Source: Patagioenas fasciata (lineage: Eukaryota > Chordata > Aves > Columbiformes > Columbidae). Taken from it: DNA of 64,000 nucleotides. The DNA is taken from NCBI RefSeq assembly GCF_037038585.1, contig NC_092520.1, positions 195,555,604 to 195,619,603 of the forward strand. The letters run 5' to 3'. This document shows, piece after piece, positions 58,628 to 64,000 of this stretch (position 1 is the stretch's first letter; every line of letters begins with the position of its first letter). Below the pieces are notes generated by a model that searched no databases, was not told the DNA's origin, and worked only from the letters and a program-made list of their open reading frames with translations. Position numbers and translations under genes: made by a program.

Positions 58628-61404
58628 TCACTCCTCCTTGCTCCGCTCTACGAAGACAGGGGTTTTCACATTCTTACAGCATGAAACAAAACAGAAAAGG
58701 CCTATCTAAATACATGGAAAATACAAGAAGGAAAAATGAAAATCTATGCCTGTCATTTAATGGGAAAACAGAGTTGCTAATAGGTGATACAAAGATTATG
58801 AAGGATTTGAGTTATTTTGATTGATTTCTTTGCTTCATTCTTCACAAAGAGAATTGTTCTGAGATTATGGCAGTTCATTTTTCCACAGTCCTAGTGTTTG
58901 ATAAAAAGTTGACAATGTCTTCCTTATCTAATTATTCTATAGGGCTTGATGCTCATGCTCAAGTAGGTGGAGAACTTCAGGAGAAAGATTAGCAATTTTC
59001 ATGAACTCATGAAGTACTTTGGGCCTTTTTAAAGAACCAGAGAAGTGCTAAAATAGTGTCTCCATTTAAAAAGGGGAATTTGGAGCATTGTCCCCCGCTT
59101 TTGCTAAAGACGAAGCCACTGCAAGGACATGGTGAGAGAAGCAATAGTGGCTGGATAATAAGGTAATAGCTGAGACATGGGGAGAGAGAGGGCAACAGTA
59201 TTTTCCTACTTTCCTACTTAGAAAGATACAAACTGGATTTATAAGTAGTTAAAGGTTATGGAGAACTTAATTTTTAGTTAATTTCAAAATATGTATTTTG
59301 TAGGATAGGATAACAGTCCTAATGGTGCATGAAAGGGGTAGTAACAGTTGGAATTACTTTTGACCTCACCAATGCTTTAGATGATCTTCATTATTTTTTT
59401 AGACAAACAAGAAAATTATCACCTAGAATAAACAGGTTTTTGAAAAACTGTGGCAGTTCATGAAGTAATTGTCAATGGCTTGATGTGGAGCTGGGGGAAC
59501 ATTTTCAATAGTCTGACTTTTGGATCTGCACATTAGTGAATAATAGTATTTAATGCTTTTATGCTAAATAGCCCTGCAAAACTCCTCAATGCAACTCTAA
59601 ATTGTTTGGTGTGTGTCTGCATCTATGTTTTGGATAAAATTTAGATTTGCTTTAGTAGTTCTTTGACTTGACTTTGCTTCCGACTTGGTGTGACTTTTCT
59701 ATCTCTGATATTGATATCCTAGAATTAGTTTCTTCACAGACTGATGTGTAGACTTCACTGACTTAGCCATAAAATGTGGTGCTAGAATACTAGTAGGGTT
59801 TTAGTTTTTTTTTTTCCCAGCCCAGGGAGAACTTGGAATTAGAGATGTTATTTGTCCACCCCAGGACAAGGTGATGGGCAGCAGTTCTTTTGGAAAGTAA
59901 AGACCTGTACTAAAATTGTCTCCTTTTTTATTTCCTTTCAGTGGAAATAGTTGTTTGTGCACAACGCAGATGACTCTTACAAGATAAACAGAAAGCAAGT
60001 AAAACTACAGTCAGGTAGTATCTGAGTCTAACTAGTAATCTGAATTTTATGCCTTTTCTGTAACTTCTAGATTTTTGATGGTGCAACTGAGTAGTCCTTA
60101 ATTTATATATTTTAGAAAAAAAGTGAAATTGAAGTTATTCTTCTGCACTTCTACCAGGTGAAGATTATAGGAAGAATGTATACAAGATACCAGTAAGATG
60201 CTAATGAAGTATGAAGATCAGTTTTTCAGATCAACTTCAAATAATTTGAACCAAGATAATCTGATTTGCTGCATAATTGTCTGCTTCTTTCCCCAGATGT
60301 TTATTTCTTCAGAAAATGCCTAATACAGTACTTATCAGCAGGTGTTTCCAGCTGAGAAAAATATGAGGCTTTGTTGCATTTTTATTACATTGTAAAATAG
60401 TCCTAGCTTTTAATAAAAAACTTGGTCTAAGAGGGTATTTCAGCAGTGTAGAAAAAAGGCTTTTTGTAGTGTCTGACTGAAAGAAGAAATGTGCATATAC
60501 ATTTTGTGTTGGATTGTAGAAACTCACAAATTGGGGTTTTTTTTTGAGTTTCCATTACTCTTTTTTTCCTTCAAAGTTCCTTAAACTAACTTTATAAGAT
60601 GTCTTAAAATTCCTGTGTTTATATTGAATGTGATTATTAGTTAGTTGTTTTTAGTGCTTCAACTGCTATAAAAGTGTTGAGGTATTTTTAAATAAATTAG
60701 TCTTAGTTGGTCTTTAGTAGATAATGGAATGTTTATAGCCTTTGGTACTAAGTAGGATCGAGCAGCCATGTGCATGGCTCCTGTACCCAAAGGGTTTCAC
60801 CCAAATTTTATGGTGGTTGTTTTGGGGAAAAGACTAACACTTTCATCCAAAAGAATGCATAAAGGCATCTCTTAAGTGAATCCATTCCAAATCTCTTCAT
60901 TCTTCTTAAGCATTCTTAGAATTTACTCATCTGGCAAACTAATTGAATCAGAATAGGCTTCTCAAAATGTTCTAAGCATAAAGTTATATTTCATAGCTTT
61001 AGTTTGTTGACAGACAGCACTGTTGAGCCTTTACCTCTTTTCATTTTGTACACCGCCACACATGCTCTTAACAGTTACAAAGGCCTTTTTACATCCTTCT
61101 GCTGACTATTAGGTTTACAAATCACATATGTGATTGCTATTCAGTTTACTTCCCCGGCTGTGGGACGTCAGCAGTGTAAAGTAAGGAAGGGTAAAATTGA
61201 GACTCCTAATACTGATACACTGAAAAAATTTCACTTTTGGCCTTTGAACAGAGTAGATCTGACAGTGAAAGATTTCCTGAATATTGCATATTACTGTGCA
61301 CAAGATTAGCCCTCTTTCTTGATGCTGGAGCTTTTGACTCAGAGATCTAGGTATGGGGAGTGGAGGATTGTGTCAAACTGCTGAAAGCATGGTATATGCT
61401 TATA
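58628..61404. other. Intergenic sequence, nothing identified
   Basis: This AT-rich stretch has short homopolymer runs (for example T at 59807-59816 and 60537-60546). I recognise no gene, RNA or mobile element. The small open frames look random. Confidence 0.55.
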
Positions 61405-61996
61405 ATATCACAGAACCACAGAATGGCTGAGATTTGCAGGGTCCTCTGGAACTCATCTGGTCCAACCCTCTGCTCCAGCAGGGGCACCTAGAGTCAGTTG
61501 CCCAGGATCACGTCCAAACAGCTTTTGAACTTCTCCATGGATAGTGAGTCCACAACATCTCTGGGCAACCTGTGCAGTAAAAAAATTTTTCCCAATATTC
61601 AGAGGGAACCTCCTGTGTTTCAGTTTTTGCCTGTTGCCTTTGGTCTGTCACTGGGTACCACTGACAAGAGCCTGGCTCTGCTTTCTTCACACCCTCCCTT
61701 CCAATGTTTATATAAATAGAGAAGACCCTCCTTCTCCAGGTTGAACAGTCCCAGCTCTCTCAGACTTTCCTCATGGAGTGATGCTCCAGTCCATTAGTCA
61801 TCGTTATGGCCCTTTGTTGAACTCTCTCCAGTGTGCCCAGGTCTCTGCTGTGCTGGGGAGCCCAGAACAAGACACAGCTCCCCAGGGGTGGCCTCAGCAG
61901 CACTGAGCAGAGAGGAAGGATCTCCTCCCTTGACCTGCTGGCAATACTTTGTCTAAAGCAGCCCAAGATATCATTAACCTTCTTCCTGAACATCAT
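61405..61996 (-). mobile_element. CR1 LINE 3' fragment
   Basis: On the minus strand from 61996 it encodes the CR1 ORF2 C-terminal region. Motifs are [46 protein letters not shown] and LERVQQRA, then the tail with frame breaks. The left edge has the 3' end (cacagaaccacagaatggct, tggtccaaccctctgctcc). The fragment is about 590 bp, 5'-truncated and inactive. Confidence 0.92.
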
Positions 61997-64000
61997 CTAA
62001 TTTTTCGGTGTGGGGAGTTCACAAAGGTTTTGTAACACTTTAAATCAGTTCAAATTAGGAGGTACCTTGGGGAAAGTAGGCAGTTGTGAGGAAACCGATC
62101 ATGTCTTCTGTTCTTTTTTCAGTACTCATTAAAAAGAAAATAAAATTATGATGGTGTTCCTGAAGTGCTGCTTCTTAAGGTTTTCTCTTCAGTACGTTTG
62201 TATGTACCATTTTATAATGAAAATAATTAAGACAACATCATTGTATGTTGTAAACCAAAGATCACTTGAAAAGAAAAAGGGCCAGCCTTCTTTACCACAA
62301 GTTTTTCTGCTACCGTAATTCTGATTTTTAATGCTACCATCAAGCTCTATTCTACCTTAGCTGTTTCTCTTCCACTCAAAATGAGTATTATAACATCAAA
62401 CCAATACATGGTTAGGAAGTGTAAAAGCAGAAAAAATCATAAGATGTTACAGAGAAGAGAGTAGATATCCTGGAGTTTGGACAACCCCTTTCCAGGTGCT
62501 CTGTGCAGCAGTTTCCCCTCTGATTCATGCAGTGCACTAATGCCTGGGCAAAGAAAGACAGAAAGCTTTCTGCAATGGATTTGACATGTGGTCATTGAAG
62601 CAGTAGGGTAGAAGCAACTGAGCATTAAAATTTAACTGGACAAATCAGCAAAAAGGGTAGCTTAATAGTTTTGTGACAGGAACTATGTAACTCAATTGTT
62701 TTCAATAACAGGTGATTGCTCTTGATGGCCCAGAAGGTCTCTTCAGCACTGTATTCCTGGTCCTTGATTGTTAAGCTGCCCTATAACAGGTAAATATGAC
62801 TTAGTTTTAGCTTTTTAGCTATTTTTCAGAAATCTAATTCTACTATGAATGATTTTCTCCCTCTTCCCCCAATTCACATGTTAAAATAAAACCAGAATAA
62901 TTCATCAGAATTAATGGTGCCTGAGATGAGAAAAGCAAATGTACTGGGTTTTTTGCTTTCATTTTTGTTTACTTACTCTCATATCCTGTTTATTATTTAC
63001 TTCATTATATTTTGGTGGTTATGGTGGTGTTTATACAAGGCATATCAGTAAGAGGTATAAAAGCTCTCATTTCTTGAAGATAATGGTATTTTAGGTAAAT
63101 AAAAATGTGTAAAGCAATATGTTATTTTTTTCTTTTTTTCGAAAGTTCTTCTGGAACTGAGTGAAAAACACTTATAATCAAAATAAGCAGTAAGAGAGAC
63201 CTGTTAGCAGTTAGAGATGTTACTGAATTGTTTGATTTATCAGAGATTATATCTGTCAACAAGAAAATACCAAAAAAAAGGCAAATAAAACTGAATTTGT
63301 CGAACAACAGTAAAGCAGTTGTTATTTTAAAAGTCTGAATTTCTAGTCAAGGAAAAGGAGGCTGCATAGTAAATGAGGGCAGAGTTCTCAGTTTAGAGTC
63401 AGAATGAAAAAAAAATAAGGTCAAAGACGATAGCAGCAGCAGACAGTCGCATGACACCTCCTCCAGAGCCTTGTGTGCCAGAGACCCTGCTCATGCTACT
63501 CTCTTATTACTGCAATTGCTCAAAGTGTCTGTCAAATCTCCCATGCTTCATGTAAGCTACTTGCATAAAAATAAACCATTAGCATTTTAACACTTCAGCA
63601 ATAAAAAGTTTTGGGTTTGTTTCACATTTAACATTCAGTATTTTCATTAATCTTAGTTAGTGTGACACTGTCTTCTGTGTTCAAGGTTACTGGAGTTGAC
63701 AGTGATATATTCAATCCGTCCTAGGGTTAGGTGTAGTTAATGAACTACACAAGTCTGCTTGTGTTTCTAAAAATTAGTTTTGGGGACAGTCTGAACTTCA
63801 TATTAGCTCTTGTATTCAGCTGTCTCTTTAATGTTAGCTATATTTGTACAGATATCAGCTAAAGAACAAGCAGCTTTGGAAAGTCAAAAAACAGGTACAA
63901 AGCTGAAGTTGAGCCTGCTTAGCTGTCATGTTTGCAGCGAGAGAACAGGTAAAATCTTTGCAGTAGATATTAGTCCACTCAAGCACATGTAATGAAATTA
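61997..64000. other. Intergenic sequence to the window end
   Basis: This is AT-rich. Two stretches bounded by good splice-like sites (62712-62789 and 63852-63894) are noted as findings but not annotated as exons. Nothing else was recognised. Confidence 0.5.

Noticed and set aside
1..64000. CRISPR arrays, bacterial operons or phage-type systems
   Set aside because: Intron-exon structure, CR1/LTR elements and a chromatin gene show vertebrate nuclear DNA; no spaced direct-repeat array was seen.

Overview
The window looks like avian nuclear DNA. It is AT-rich, its genes are split by long GT-AG introns, and it carries four copies of CR1, the dominant LINE of bird genomes, plus LTR and DNA-transposon relics. 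One of the LTRs matches, from memory, a family widespread in Neoaves, so a neoavian bird is more likely than a galliform. That species-level inference is weak.

The only protein-coding gene I can support is the 3' two-thirds of BRD1 (BRPF2), on the + strand. Eleven exons (12921-13077, 19176-19307, 23384-23512, 24079-24391, 25189-25449, 28655-29143, 44251-44386, 45441-45568, 48251-48360, 49813-49967, 52656-52839) join in frame through GT-AG introns. They encode a 730-residue C-terminal part of the protein. In order it holds the ING5/MEAF6-binding (EPC-II-like) and coiled-coil segment, the bromodomain, a basic and serine-rich linker, and the PWWP domain, ending at TAA 52837-52839. The 5' exon(s) carrying the start codon, the N-terminal KAT-binding region and the PHD-zinc knuckle-PHD module lie upstream of the window. 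Bases 1-12920 are therefore intron. BRD1 is the scaffold of HBO1/KAT7 (and MOZ/MORF) H3 acetyltransferase complexes.

The 489-bp exon 28655-29143 contains an internal 3' splice site at 29037-29038. Using it would remove 128 codons in frame. This matches the known long and short BRD1 isoforms of mammals.

The introns hold CR1 fragments (841-1300 sense; 14335-14736 antisense), a nearly complete but broken antisense CR1 ORF2 (19474-22260), a hAT-like terminal fragment (31658-31764) and a solo LTR with a near-perfect 5-bp target-site duplication (48586-49165). The 3'UTR runs to about 54545 with three AATAAA signals and two Pumilio motifs. Bases 54546-64000 are intergenic: a probable second solo LTR (58157-58620), a fourth CR1 (61405-61996), and a few unproven exon-like stretches, the most gene-like on the minus strand at 55512-55705. 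No convincing novel gene system was found. The findings are mostly isoform structure and transposon relics.
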